Positions 1 through 14,500 of a DNA stretch of 64,000 nt are shown in pieces. The position numbers and the translations under genes were made by a program. The notes under the pieces are model-generated. The model searched no databases, was not told where the DNA came from, and saw only the letters and a program-made list of their open reading frames with translations. How positions within the stretch are numbered: the first letter of the stretch is position 1; every line of letters starts with the position of its first letter. Source of the stretch: Acanthornis magna (lineage: Eukaryota; Chordata; Aves; Passeriformes; Acanthizidae); assembly GCA_036785705.1 (NCBI GenBank), contig JAWUZG010000084.1, forward strand, positions 5,205,001-5,269,000, given 5' to 3'.

Positions 1-1757
1 CCTATTTTCTGTCATATAAATGTCTTGTCATTTTCCTAAAATGTAGGAAATAAAACCAGCTAGCATTCAATACTGGTCTCAGTAGAAATCATTGGCCTGA
101 AAGTTCAGCTTTGCTTTCTGCAACATAAAATCCAATATCTCCAATAACAGATCACAGTAAATTTGACCTAACCTGTGGGCAGGGTTCTTTACCCATAAAT
201 AACATCCTTTTGCACAAAATCAGTATTTTGAAGGATCATAATCTTTATGTGACCTATGGGAAATACAACACCTCTTGTCTTCCCAAGAAGATTACACTGA
301 ACCGAAGGATGGCACCTGCTCACATCCAGCAAAGGCACACATACCACTGAGCCATGCAGGAATGGTCTCAGGTATAAACAACCAACATTTTTTTCAGGAA
401 CAAAGAAACTCCACCACTTCATCTAGGAACAGCCTCATCCTGTACCAGCTCAGCCTGGAAGATCAGAGAAACAAACCCTTTTCACAAGAAATGGATGCAT
501 TCCCAGAAGACTTTCTTTGGTCAAGATTTTCCCATTTTTCCTGTAGCAACCCACTCAACCTGCAACACAAATGCAGGTATCAATTGCAAAAAAAAACATA
601 CCAGCATGCTGAAGGCATCTGGGAGAGCAGTAAATTACTACTAGATTGGAAAGATTGATCTGTGAAGAAGTTACAAGGAAGTGGAGACATTGCAATCAGC
701 ACGTACATGGTGTAAAGGCCGAGTTTCCCAGCAATCCCTGAGTGCCCTCAATTCCCACTAGAAGACTGAAATCAGTGGGAGCTCAGGACATTCAACAATT
801 CATAAAAATTAAAGCAAGGCAATGACTTGTTTTATTGTTTGTTCTTGGCAGTACCCACCAAGAGCGCGATGCTGGAGGAATGCATGATCTATGTTGTGAC
901 AACTTCGCAATTTGGAAAGATTTAAGCAGAAGGGATAGGGCAGTGAAAAGGGGTGTAACAAGTGAATGAAGTGATCAAAGCTGACGGTGGCTGGCATTCT
1001 TTATTAATAGAGCAATCTCTGCATTTCGGGTAGAGACCACTCCCAAAGCAGCTCAGCCTACCTGTTCTAGACATCCTCATTTCCTACAAATCACTACAGA
1101 AGTGCTTCTCCCATGCTTCAGAGGGCTGTAACCCAGAGGGCTGTGGGTGTGGGATGTGGGGAGGTCTGTGGGCCAGCTCTGGCACTACACTGCACTCATG
1201 TACCCACTGCAGGTGGAATGAAAGGGGGTGATAAATGGGATGGGAGAGCAGCACAGGGGACATGGGGCTGCCTCGTGGGCACAGGCAAAAGTGCTGCAGT
1301 CTGAAGGGGCAAGGAAGACATGTGAGTTGCATAAAGACAGAAGAGAAACTGATTTTAAAATTTTTTTGCAAGAATATACATAGAGGAATGATCTTAATAA
1401 AGCAAAGTTTAAATTTAAAGCAAGAAAATACCTTCCAGATTTAAAACAAGCTCCAAAGTATGTCCCACGTTGAGGTACTAAAAATGAAACTGGTAATGCA
1501 CTGGAAAATATTCTGAGAAGAAGAACCTTCCACCAATTCAGTTTTTTCTCCCCACTAGATGTATATTTGGTATTTTCTTTCTGTATGACCTAAAAATCTA
1601 TATGTGTAAACAGAGCCCCACATGATAGGTACACCATAAAGTCTGAGATAGGCCTGCAAGACAAATATCCCTGAACCAGTTCAAAGTGAACCCTCCTACG
1701 ATACCAGTACTGTTCTTTGCTTCCACTCATGGGATTTAGTTTTGGGCAGTCCTGTGA
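1..1757. other. Gene-free intron sequence
   Basis: Single-copy sequence with mixed composition. The open frames here lack splice context and known domains. Nothing else seen. Confidence 0.6.
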
Positions 1758-1836
1758 TGAGCAGGGAGTTTGACTCCATGATCCCTATGGGTCCCTATGG
1801 ATCCCTTTCAACTCAGAATATTCCCTGATTCTGTGG
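1758..1836 (+). mobile_element. CR1 LINE fragment, extreme 3' end, plus orientation
   Basis: The sequence has the standard CR1 3' terminus: CAGGGAGTTTGACTCCATGA, a CCCTATGGGTCCC segment partly duplicated locally, TTTCAACTCAGAATATTCC and the terminal CTGATTCTGTGG that matches the 8-bp ATTCTATG-type tail. Only about 80 bp survive. Confidence 0.88.
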
Positions 1837-4800
1837 CTCTTTTCAGTTACATTCCTCTGAACCTGAGCCCCACCCAGCAGAACCCCCTTGTTTATCTTTA
1901 TGGTTTTCTTACACAAAACAGAGTAAGAAAAGTGGGTGATAAATCACTGTATGATTACTCTCCAATAGGAACTGTGGCAAGTTAGTATTGTTTTGACGTC
2001 ACTTTTCTTGTTTATCTCACTTTTCCTAACAAATTACACTTTTTATTTAAGCACAGGCTTTGCATTTCTTGGACCCCTGGAATATGTAAAAATAATTCCA
2101 CATGTTATCTCCTTTTCTGGAAGGGAAAAATAAAATAAGAACTTCCTGTAAATGCAAGGGGTTGCCCTAGGTTTAACTTCCTTCTAACACTTAACACTAG
2201 GCTTAAAATTGTACCATATAAACACAGGGAAGCTGAAATGCCATGAGCAGCCCTTCCATCTACTTTGCTTTACACATTAAACCACCATTCAAACAGAGTC
2301 CATTAAGGCATCTAAATGTGACTTACCACATGTTAATTGGGTGGGGAGAAAAAAAAAGAAAACACAACCCTCGAATGTGGACATTTATGTATTCCCATTA
2401 TTCAGACCATCTTGATGCCACAATCTCCCACTTCTATAGTTTATAAATGTTTGATTTAAAATATAGCCATTTTATCATTTGTACCACATTTACCTCATCT
2501 TACCACTGTTCTGACTGGATGAGAAGCTAATGTAGCCTACACTGTCTGGTCAATTATTGCATGGACACCAGGGACCAATTAATGCCATCCATAAAAGCCT
2601 GAATCATTCTGTCAATTAACTAGAACTAACTATGTCATCAGATATATTACTGGTGAGCAAGTCTATTTGGTTGCAATATGTCTTGAAGGAGAGCGGTATC
2701 AAATGAATCACAATTGACTTGGACAACTGCTAGCATAATTTCAGAAGATGAAAAGACAAATGTGGTAGTTATTAGTGGTCCCCTGAGGAATTACGGCCAA
2801 GCAATTGTAATGTGCTAAGACTGTACTAGCAGGTGCCCACAGCACAAATCAGGCAGAGGGTTAAATCAATATTTTCAATTTCTTAGGATCAATTCAGTGT
2901 TTGAACAAGATGGAAACTTGTTAGCAATTGGCAGAATGTGTAAATGAAAAGTCAAACTTCTTATTATTTGTTAAAAAGGAATCAGTGCTCTGCATCATGC
3001 CCTTGGCACAAGGTAATGCTTTCATGATCCAGTTGCTTGGGCATTCACTAAAAATCTAGCAGTTCTTAAATTTTAATAGAGTGCAAAAGGTTACTTTAAT
3101 TCATGTCGAACATTCAAGATCTTTAAAAATGATTGAAGTGTCAATAGGAAAGTTTTTGAGCTGTGACAACAGCATAGTTATTAATGATTAGTGCAAGAAG
3201 CAGAAGAAAGCTTGATTGCTTTAGAAAAGTCTCACCAGGAATGCAGATTGACATCCTTGGTACAACTTCACATTTATTCTGTTTCATGCAGGAGAACATT
3301 TGGATCATCAAGTGATTCTTTACCAATTAAATGAAAAAGAAAAAGCCACCTTACACAAATTGATTTCATTTGTCATTGCTGGGTTTAAAGATGCCTGCAG
3401 CAGGACCTAAAGCATTAGCATTATATTCTTTACTTTTAACACAAAGGTGTAAAAATGAACTGTTACATCTTAGTATTGTTTTACAAAAAGACACCTCCAG
3501 CCGCCCTAACAATCAGGGTTTGGAAAATACACCTTATTTTGAGTTAGGGAGGCATACCCTTAAAATGACACCTTAGGGCAGAGTAAAGTCTCTGGGATCT
3601 GGAAGCAGAAAACTGGCAAGTAACGCTGTTGTACCTGGGGCAAACACACATGATGACAGGGAGAGCTATTTCCATGATGCACACCCAACTCTTTAAGTCC
3701 ATTATTTCAAACAGATGCAAAAAAGGAACCATTTCTCATGCTACAAAACTACAGCAATATTTTTTAGGAAAACAAAAAGAAAGCCCTAATGGTCAATTAA
3801 AAAGAGGAAACTCAACAAAACAGTTTTGAAATACGCCTGAAGAAAGCAACTATGCTTCAAACATGAACACATTCCTCTGTATGTTGGGCTGGTATAGTAA
3901 TTCTTTGAATTGTCTTCAGTGTTTGGACTTCAGCTCATGGGCACAAGCAAGTGAAGAGGTAGGTGAAACTCCTCTTTCACAATTGATAGGCATAGAGACA
4001 TTCCTTTTAATGTTTTTCATTCTTTAATTCTGAAGATAACAATAATTGCAACATTGGGAAAAATGGTTCATCTCACTGAAGCACCTTTCATCCAAAGGAT
4101 TGCAAAGCACTCTAAACACCAGAGCAGGGAAATGATCCCTTGCCCAGCATATGCTCAGTCTGGAAATTCACTGTGATAGAAAGTTATTACCAGCAACTCT
4201 CTGGCTGCTCTTTTTAAATAACAGTAGCAGCCTCCACTGGTACAAGCCAAAATAAAGAGCACTTGAACTTCAGGGAACTGCAAACCCTCTTAAATCTTTA
4301 CATTAGATGCTCCAGATGAAGTAGAAGGCATTTCTCCTTTCTCAGCCTTTTCACAGGAAAAGAATGGTGCCAAGTAAAATGAAATAATAATAAAAAAAGT
4401 AAAATCAAAATGTATTTCCTTATTTCAGGGCTGGCCCAGATAATCTATTGTCAGTGTCTAACTCACTGTGGCTTTGAATGATTTGTGCAATACATTTGTC
4501 AAGAAGACCTTTCTCTTGAAATGCATTTAGCACGACATGGGGGATGCTCCACACCACAGGACATCAGGTCCAGAGCAAGCAGACACACCATCAGTATCAG
4601 ACGGTAAAACAGAGTGAACACAAAACATCGCAGTGCTTCTTACTGAATTGGCCCTATTAATTACAAAAAAAAAAAACCAACAAAAAAAAACCCCAAGAAA
4701 GAACTCACTATAGTAATGATACAGTTATTCTTTGAAGAATAACACAGGGAAGAGAAACCCTTTCAACGGAGACACACAGCCAATAGATATTTCCTTGCTC

Positions 4801-7800
4801 AGCCCCTGTACCCATGCACTGTGTGGCAGTAACAACATGTTTTTGGCTCCCTGTACACACCCTCAGGTGAAACCATTCCTTGGCTTTCTGGAGGACACAG
4901 AGAATGTGTACTTCCTTGTGTTGGTCTGGGGAGCTGGAAGAACCTGTGTCTTTAAGAAGCACAGCGATCCAGCGCAATCATTTGAAACCAAGGTTCAGCA
5001 AATAGGAGACAATAAAATATGGAGTAACTTGAAACCAGCCCACGAGCTGCCCAAGAGAAATCTCCAGCTTGTCTGGCTCTCAGACACACCCTTGCAGCTC
5101 TTCTGGAAAGCTGGGCCCTGTTTGCGAGACAAGGAGCTAATTGATTCCATCGTCTTCTGTATGTGCAAGTATAAACTAAAGTGCACAGAGGACAGAGCGG
5201 ACACAGCTCAGCTGACCGTGCTAAAAGACTCTGCTGTCTGACAGCGTGCCCATCACAGAACAAGTGCCGCGATTGTTCCCGCCAGACGCCACGGGACCCA
5301 CAATGCTTAATTCCAGTGTCTGCATATCCAATTGTAGGATATATTGGCAGCAGGATAGCAAACTGGCTTTAAGCATTGTTAACATTTTTCTCTGCCATCC
5401 ATGGAGCTGCTGAGACATTACAGAAGTGAGGCTAGTCCATCCTCTGCCACCAGCTTGCACACCTGCCAGAACATCTCTCCCTGCACACTGCAACAGATTT
5501 TCCTCTTCACAAAGGGGTTGTTTTTGTGGGGTTTTTTCCATCTAGAAATTATCTTCATTAACTTCCTCTGCAACAACCCCCGAGTTGTAGTTTCCACAGA
5601 ACCGGACTAAACAAAGTCAATCTTTTCAGACCAAAACTGATACACCACTCAGTACCTCCAATTGTTTTCCTTTACAGCGTGATTTATCTCACAGCCTTTC
5701 TGGTTCTGACCCAGTAAATCTCACCAGGCTGGAGGGAAACTCTGACACTGGGTCTGTATGAAAGTTCCTGGCGAGTCATGTGCCAGAGGATGAAAGGGCT
5801 CTCCCATTTAATCTCTTCTGAACTATGTGCTCAAATGCAAAACGGCATGACATGCCCTTTGAGCAGAGCAAGAAACATGCTGGTTTTGTATCCATGAGGC
5901 AGTCTTTCTGCTGAGCAAAGATATCGATCAATTCCACTAATGATAAAAGGGAGAAATTTTATGTCAGAGCCCATTCTGCAAACATGGAATTCAAACACTC
6001 TTCTTGGATCTCAAACACAACTGAAGTCATTGTTAATTAAGAATAGACTATATAAAGCTATTTACTAAATACCCTTAAAAACACAAGGCTCATGGTATCT
6101 TTGAGATTTTATCTTTTTCTCCAGAAACAATAATATGAAGAAATATTTAGAGTCTATATTTATTTTGTGTATGAAAAGGCATACTGAAAATTCCAAAAAT
6201 CTAAGGAAAAAAAATACAGGAACAAAATAATTCCAGGAAGAAAATAAGCTACACAGTCATTTTACACAGTCATTGATCTTCTCATATGAGTTCTTCTGGT
6301 TTAAATATGGAGCAATTTCACCAAACACAGTAAGAAAGTTTTACTGATGTAACACTGTAGTCTCTCTATATTTATCAGATCTCACAGTATTATCAGATTT
6401 CACAGATTTTGGACACATAATTTATAATCCCCATGAATACAATTTAATAGAGAACCAGCAGTTCTCCAGCAGATAAACAGGAGCCATGGCTTTGGTCAAG
6501 CTAGAATTTGATTTTCAGGTCTTGGCTAGATAAACTGAGCAAATCATAAAGATGGTAACAAACTTAGTAGCCCGTGAATGTCACACCCAACAAGAAGCAA
6601 TGTCTGGCCAGGAGTCCCCATGGACTTCCTGACAGGATTTCACCTCCAGGTCTCAGTTATCCCTGCCCCAGAAATGAGTGACTTCTCCAGAAGTCACCAG
6701 CAATGTCACAATTCAATTCACTGAAATTCTTCCACACAGTTAAATGTAGACAAATTCTGGAATAAAGGCAGAGTTCGAGGATCACATCACAGGAGGAAAC
6801 ATTTACATGTAGTATCTGATTTCACACTGGTTTGAGTTCATGGAACTCAAAGGACTTAGTGACAGTTCGTTCACAAAATAGTGGACCTGTGTTTTTCCTT
6901 CCCTTGCCTCTTTGCTCAAGCCCCATGTGCTACAGTACCAAAAGATAATATCCCATACAGTCAGCCATATGCTCCATACAGGATTTTGATTCTGATCTGC
7001 CAGTAGTGCTCCTGTCTTTAGAATTCACTGGTCTTTAACACACCTGAGGTCTGACTCCCCTCCCATCCCTCATTTTATGACTCTGACTTCACAGTGTTTC
7101 AGAACACCCACAATGAGGCTTCTCCCTCCTTTTCAGCTTCTCTGATATCAACATCATCCATCTTGATCTTGCTACAACATCTTAGCACGTATAGAACAAT
7201 AAGACTAGAGGACAGAAAAGCAGGATTTCTTTCCAAGGCTGGAATGTGGCATTCCAGCCCTCACCTTCACCTTCAAAGGGGATGAGAGGATCAGCTCTCA
7301 CCCCCTGGGGGAGCTGGGACAGCAGCTCCCCTCTTAACAATAACCAGCAAGTAGTTCTCCACATTAACACCCAGAATAGCATTTGCAAAGAAAATAAAGG
7401 CAAGATTCTCAAGTCTTCAGCTACACTATTATTTCTCATATTTACTATTATTATTACAACTGTTTTCATTGTGTTACCAGTATATTTCTGCCATGTAAAA
7501 AAATACACTCAAGTAATGAGATTTAAATATTTTCTTTCTAAAATTACTCGCTTTGAAAAGCAGAATCACAACTCTGTACAGTCTTCTCTAACTAGAATTT
7601 CTCTCCCATAGTGCTGCAAGGCAGACACTGGCATTTTGCCATGATCTCTTGATGTTTTGCTTGGATGTGGTGCTGCTGTTAGCTAAAATGAAGCACCTCA
7701 GTAGTCCTGAGCATCACTCAGAAAAGACACCAGAAACAGAAAAATCATTGCAGCTAAATAACAATAAAAAAACTAAACATAATCATCTTGTGATCAATTT

Positions 7801-9908
7801 TATGCCTAACATTTAATTAGAATAGTCATAAAAATGCATCTGATTATTTGCAATTAAAATCTAGCATGCAAGGTCAAAGTGGAACCTACTGCATCCAAAA
7901 TGCTGTAGCTTTGAAATCAGTTGAGAAGTTATTCATGCTCCTACAGAACAGATTCTGAACCCTGTATAGTTTACTTCAAGCAGATACACTGAACAAAGGC
8001 ACTTAGTATATAAATGCTGGTTAATTGTTATTTTATTCACATAGCAGTGTCAGATTTAAACAAAAGAGTTGCAAGTGATTTTGATGAAGATATTGAATTG
8101 CTACATCATGTTTACAATGTACTGCAAGACAGTTGTGTATAGTCTGGGTGATTTAGGCTTAGCATAATAAATATTATTTTCCTACATTAAATAGGAGTAC
8201 ATCAATGAAACCTCTTCTCATTCTAAGGCAATGAAAGCATCTGCCTGGGTTATTCATAGAGATATGAGTCCAACCACTTTTCGACTCATGCAGATTTTAT
8301 GCTTATACAGAAGAGGTGACTCCCATAATGCATAATTATAGGTGCAATACCATTTGCTGAACAACACAGCTTTTCAAACTTAATTATAAACCCCAAATGT
8401 ACTTAGCTAATCATATCAATTGCAAGTCACAGCAAAGCACATTCTAATTTTCAAGACAGATGAAATTTTGCCACCTCTCAGCTGCTGTGAGAGCCAATGT
8501 CAGGTGAAAAGTAAGAGAAAACAGACGAGCATGCTTTTCAAGAACCATTACAGAAAATTTTATGACTGTGTTTGCAGACATGTTCCCTGCAGATCTTTGA
8601 TTTGCTAAGGCTGCTTTTATCTTGCTGAGCTTCTGCTGAGCAGCAACCACCATTTCGAGGAGGCAACAATGCCTCTTTTGACAGGTCCCATTATCCTCTC
8701 CTGCCCCACAAATGCAACAGGCCAGTTCTCAAAACCTCTTTATGAATTTATGAGGATGAAACTGAACTTCTACATAGAGAAATATAAGTTCAATCCCAAA
8801 ATAGCTCCTGAAAGGCCCTGCTCCTGCCACAATTGCTGCACTTACTCTAACAGACCTGCAGCAGAGACTGAAGTCAAGTCTTTCTTCAGGGACTCTCTCC
8901 AGCACCATGACTTTGCCCCCGTTCTCCTTGTGCTGCTGAGCTGAGGCAGTACCGTCAGCCCAGCTCTGTGGGATGTCTGCTGAGTAACCAGCCCCTCACA
9001 ACAGAAGGGCAGCTCACGTGTTGTGACTCTGGATCATCAAACCCTTCTGGCTTCCCATATTTTTCTCTGTAATACAAACCCATTCTCTTTCCTGAGATGG
9101 TGAGATCTTTCAGATGAGCACCATCTCCTCCCTGCAATGTGCAGTTATCAGTATAATGAAAAACAGAGCTTAGGGTACTGCAGGACAATCATATTTTCAG
9201 TGCTTCAGCTATGTACAGAGCCACCAGAATGTGATATACAGCACCTCTCTTTGGAGGCCTGAGGTAGTTCTGCTTTGGGTGCACGTATTATCATTATACG
9301 AATGGTCTTGAGGGTATTCCAAGCAAAAAAGGCAAAACTAAGCCCAAAACAACTGGTTTGGAAAGGCTCAGATCAATACTGCAATCAGTCTACTGTAAAT
9401 AGAAGGCATAAATTAGTATATACAATAATCACCAGTTTGTTCTGTGGTTGTCTTTCCTTTCAGTGTAAACATAATCACAAAAGCTCCTGATGACACAGCA
9501 GCTGCAGAATGAACTGCTTGAATCACAGCAAATTCTCAGGTTGACCCAAAGGCAATCTTACAAGGAGTTAAAGACTATATTATAATTACAGAGCTGTAAT
9601 ATTGTTTATTATTTGCAATATTTGCAGTTCCTTTGAAGTGTCAGTTCCATGGTACTGGCTGTTTAAAAACACAGCTTCTCAAAGAGCTTGCTTAGCACAG
9701 AATATCAGTGACTACAGGTAGATGTAATGGGCTTGTGAAAGGCACAGCAGAGAGGTAAGAGCAACCCAACGGCTGTGCCACATAAAGTAACCAGGATTTC
9801 CCTCTTTTCAAATAAATTTTGGCATGTGTAGGGGCAGGCAAATCAAAGCAATTCAAACACTGCCAGAGCCCTATTGACATCTATGCAGTGTGCTGCTTCT
9901 CTGTGAAC
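1837..9908. other. Gene-free intron sequence, with an AT-rich homeobox-motif-like block at 2500-3130
   Basis: Mostly unique, AT-rich sequence. The block 2500-3130 is dense in CAATTA, AATTAATG and ATTGCAT words of the kind found in conserved developmental enhancers. An A/C-rich tract lies at 4664-4695 and an 18-bp tandem repeat at 6372. The 169-codon frame at 4732-5241 starts at TTG and has no recognisable domain. Confidence 0.55.
6372..6407 (+). repeat. 18-bp tandem duplication
   Basis: TTATCAGATCTCACAGTA is followed directly by TTATCAGATTTCACAGAT. Confidence 0.75.
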
Positions 9909-9930
9909 AAAAAAAAAAAAAAAAAAAAAA
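9909..9930 (+). repeat. Poly(A) run, 22 bases
   Basis: An uninterrupted run of 22 A. No retrotransposed body or target-site duplication is recognisable beside it, so it is called a homopolymer and not an element tail. Confidence 0.95.
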
Positions 9931-12900
9931 TCCTCTAAAACACTCCAGAGCCTCCAAGGACAGGGAACGTGCCCCATCACCACCCTCTCTCATCTCTAAC
10001 AAACAGAGGATGTAGGGGCTTGGAGAAAATAACTGGGAAAGGAGAGGATCCTGAGGGAAGACAAACAGCTGGATGATCAGGAAGAGAACAGCAAGGAGAC
10101 CCCTGTGGTACAAGAGCACTGAAGAGCAAAATGGTCCCAGACATGTGAGATGAGGTGCCAGGCCTGACCAAAGCCCTGTGAGGGCAGCACCTCACCCCTT
10201 ACCAAAGGAGGCTGAATGCAGGGACAGCTCAAGAGAGTTCTCTCAAATTCAACTAAGTTGCAGCTCAACCATGTCCTGAATCAGAAGCAATGCCTCTGGA
10301 TAGAACAGGGGATTTTTCTCCTGCCCATTTACTTTCTGACCCCACATAAACACATGGCTTCCACTGTATCTTCCAAAGGGATTCATAACTGCACCAGAGC
10401 TTGTACCCAGAGATAGTGCCTTCTGTTTATTTTGAGCCTCTCACCTGAACTCTAAACTTGCTGCAGAAGAAGCAGTGAGCAGCTGCTCTTCATTCACCTT
10501 CTCTGCAAATCAATTCTACAGACCTCAGCCCTGTCTCCCATGAGCCACCACTCCCGGACCAAAGAGGTGCAGTCCACTGAGTCACTGCTTGTGCTGAAGC
10601 TGTTCTCAGGAAAATTCTTTGATCCTCCTTGTTATGCTCTTTGAATCTTATCCAGGCCTGCTGCTCTCCTTTCTGAGTGGAGGAACTGAAGTGCACAGAG
10701 TATGCAAGGCTGCCTTGGCTCCCAGACACAGCCAACCCTCACTCCTGCAGCACCAAGGAAAAGCCAGGCTTCTCAAAAAAAATTCTGCAGCACTGCCACA
10801 AAGATTCTAATTTCTATCACCTAATTAAAGTTAATGCTAGAAATCAAATAATCACTTGCCACTTTCATCTGTTAATTTTTTTTTGTTGTTGTTCTTTGTT
10901 AGTTTACTTGCAAGTATGAGAACATTAGCAAGGACTGGACTGCTTCAGGTTTTGAAATGTGTAGTCCTCTCACAGTATCTTTTGAAGTTTTATGGACTGC
11001 CAGACATGCACAGACCACATGCTGAGTAACACTGCTGTTCAGTGCTTCAACAAACAGCCAAACGGGAGTTGAGGGACAAAACAAGTTTGACTCAAACTGC
11101 CCTCCGCAGTACGAGTAACTGCTCAGGAATTCTCTGTATATATTTAAATCCACTTGCACACAATCTGATGCTCATTTCCCATGCTACAGCTCACACGTGT
11201 GTGCCCAAGTGTGGTTCAGTGGTTTAGACCTGAGCCATGCTTTCCTCATAGAGGATTGGAGGCAAAACCCAAGAACCACGGGGTTCGTAGCTGAACTGGC
11301 TCTGACCCCCCAGACACAGCATGAAGGATATGGCCAGACCCCTGAGAGACATCGTGCCTGTGCTTTTAGGGCAAATACTAACAAACATCAACTATTTTCT
11401 CACAGTAGCTGACCTATGTGCAATATTTTATGACTCATGGAAAACTTGGAACAGCTGTAAGAAGCAGTCAGTAAATTTAAGCAAGACCAGAGTGGATCAG
11501 CAATTGTACTGAAACAAAAAGCTGCAAACCTGAGTGATAAATTGCGTGACATGCCCATAATGGAAGGCTTGAGGCTGCTGTTGCAAAGGATCACCCATGA
11601 AGATGGAACAACTGGACAAGAGACAAAGCCAATATATTCCTAGGGATTTAACCATTTTACTGCTTCTAACCGGACCTGCTTAACTTTCTATATCATAAAC
11701 TGGAACAATCTCAGTTGAACTTTCTTTACGATTGAAAAAATGGAAATTTCATATTTGCTTGAATTTATTACTAACTGACATCACAATTTCAGCAATTCAT
11801 AGATTTCCACACTGGTCAGCAAGCTATGACCCACAGGGAAAATGTCATGCTGACCTCACTGCAACAGCAATGCTAGAACTAGAAGACAGAATGATCAGTA
11901 TTTTAGCAAAGGCTTTTAGATGGATTCTACTAGTTGAAAAGCTAGTATGATACTCATAAGTAAATGCTGAGGTTATGGAAAAGACAAAAAAAATTGAGTC
12001 TGTATGTTGTAGATAAACATAGGATAACAGCTCCTTGGGAGAATGGCTGCAGAGAATAAATTAGATAAAATCTACATATCTAGAGTTTATTTATTTTATA
12101 TTATTTAGACTTGGTTTTAGATCTAAGGAAGCTGCAAAAAAGAAATTTTTACTGAGAGAAAGTCGGGTGAAAGAAAACAACCCAAACAAAATCCCCAAAC
12201 TCTGCAACAGAGGAACACGGTAAGATTTTTAGCATTTGATTTCACGTGGTCCCTTGAAAACTTAAGAACTCCTATTCTGCCTCAGTCAGCAGCTCCCCTA
12301 GTTTAATACTCTGTTTCTGTTAGTTGTCAGTTTTAGTGCCTTGCTGGGTGAAGGTGCTCAGTTATGCCTGAGCACCCTGTAGCCCAATCCAAAGCACTGC
12401 AGGGAGTGGGAAGGAGACTCTCAAGGCTGCAGGCACTTTATCCCAAGTGCACACTTACACTCATCCAGCCATAAATAAGGGTGAGGCTTCAAATCAGGGA
12501 GAACACAGATGTACCCAGTAACAAAGCAGCCATCCCAAATGACAAATAATTAAACAGAACTGTCTTTGGGGGCTGGGGGACAGAACCATTCTCAGGAGCT
12601 CCTGGATGCATGCAGAGGAGGGTGAGAAGAGAGCTGTGTCCCACTTGCTCCCAGCAAGCCAAACCCTGGCAGGGAAGAGAGCTGGAGCACCCAGCCTAGA
12701 GTTCAGCAGTGCTGAGAGTCTCCATCAGCCCTCCCTGCAGGGCTGAGCACCCCACTGCCCTTTCAGAAAGGTTTATACACATTTAATTACAGGCATGTGC
12801 CAGGGGAGAGCTCAGCACTGAGTTTCCCTCTTTGTTGCCTTGTTATATTTTGCAATACTTAATGTTCCATAATTGATTACATGCAATCTGTCCCAGCTGT

Positions 12901-14432
12901 AGCTACAAGGTTCTGCAGGTTCACTTTGGATGAAGAGGCAGTGAAATTAGAAATGCTCAGACCACCAGTGCAATTCATTGAATGCTCTGCCAAGAAGGAA
13001 CCAAAGAATTAATGCACTGGAGTCTAACCTTTCTGGAACAATGCAGGTTTACTCTGAGCATTAATTCTGAAAGTAATGAGGTTGTGGGTTTTGGTTCAGT
13101 CTTTAATAGTCTTCATCATAAAAGCACTACAGTTAATATCCCATAATCAGTGATTTCTGATCAGGAGAGTCCAATAAGCAATTTTCCATCACATACTGGA
13201 ACTAAGCTACTGCTGCAATCTGAAAAAAACAAACAAAACAATGCTCCAGTCTACATCTAGCAACAGGAAACACAGACAAAACAATTTAAATTTTTTCACT
13301 ATGGAGCCATTTGAGGGTCTAGCCACGTCTTCCATTCAAATTAGCAGCCAAAATCTCCAGTTCTGCTTGGGAGTCTTCCTCATTTAGTTTTCTTAGTGTG
13401 TACAAACATTATCTTTTATTGTTGCTTAGCAGTGGTGACTCCCTCACTACCACTCTTGATTCAGAAAAGTGAAAGTATTCCAATCTAAAGCAAATTAGTT
13501 TTTTATCTGTTTTCCTGGAAAAACCGTTGGGAAAAAAGCCAGCTTGTATTAAAATCAGTTCAGCAGGAAAGTTCAATTTTATATCCCCTCCTTAAAATTA
13601 GTGTATATGGTTATTATTAATTTCTAAATCACACCATGTGCTCTTTCCTACAGTAATTGCTAACTGAAGTCAACAGCAGTACTGTCATCCATTTTAATGG
13701 GCTGGGATCACGCCACAAGACACAAAATAAAGACACTTTTTGTTTCGAAATGCTTAGGATCAAAACAAGAAAAACACAAGAGACACACTGGGAAACCCAA
13801 AGGGATGAATGACTAGGAATTTAATTTCTCATTTATTGCTAATATTATTGTTGACTCGCTTGTTAATGTAATGTAGCACTTACATTAAGGGATCTGTGTC
13901 AGAGTGACCCACTAATGATGATTTGTATCTGCTGCCAGGATAGGCAGACATAGAAGAGACTATTTCGGTGGTGTTCAGGGGCTATTTCCCTGTCATTTAA
14001 GGGATTTAAGGCTCTTAAGCAGTTACAGGCTTGTTTATTTTTTAATAATTAGAGCTGGCTGAATTGTAAGTCAAAGAAGACAGGCAGGATAAGGGGCCTC
14101 TGCTCTCTATAGTGTAATTGCTGCACAAAAGAGGAGGCAGGAGGTACAGGGCTGCTTTGCCTCCCCTCCTCACCAGCTGGGGAGGCTGGAAGAGCCTCCC
14201 AAATTTCTTGCACAATGCCCCAGCCAGCGCAGCTCCATTCCTCTGCAGGTAGGGCAGCCCCTCATCACCAAAGCACAACGAAAACAGGATTTCCTAAGCC
14301 ACAGTCCTCTCAGAGTGTGTGGGACTGGTATTTATTCCTCACACAGGAGCCACCAGACCTCCCTGCTGCACTTTTCCCACACTGCTGTGTCAGGCACTGT
14401 CACTAGTGATGTTCTCAGCCCCATGCTCACAG

Positions 14433-14500
14433 AGCTGCCGTAACAGTCCGCTGGAACTGAGCTGCCACAACAGTCCGCTGGAACTGAGCTGCCACAGGAG
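14433..14500 (+). repeat. 27-bp tandem repeat, about 2.5 copies
   Basis: The units at 14433-14459 and 14460-14486 differ at two positions (both end CAGTCCGCTGGAACTG), and a third partial unit AGCTGCCACAGGAG ends at 14500. The 27-bp period keeps all frames open locally, which explains a repetitive predicted peptide here; there is no other sign of coding. Confidence 0.9.

Noticed and set aside
4732..5241. 169-codon plus-strand frame
   Set aside because: Begins at TTG, overlaps antisense frames, and its translation matches nothing I recognise.
9909..9930. Poly(A) run as the tail of a processed pseudogene or SINE
   Set aside because: No transcript-like body upstream and no flanking direct repeats.
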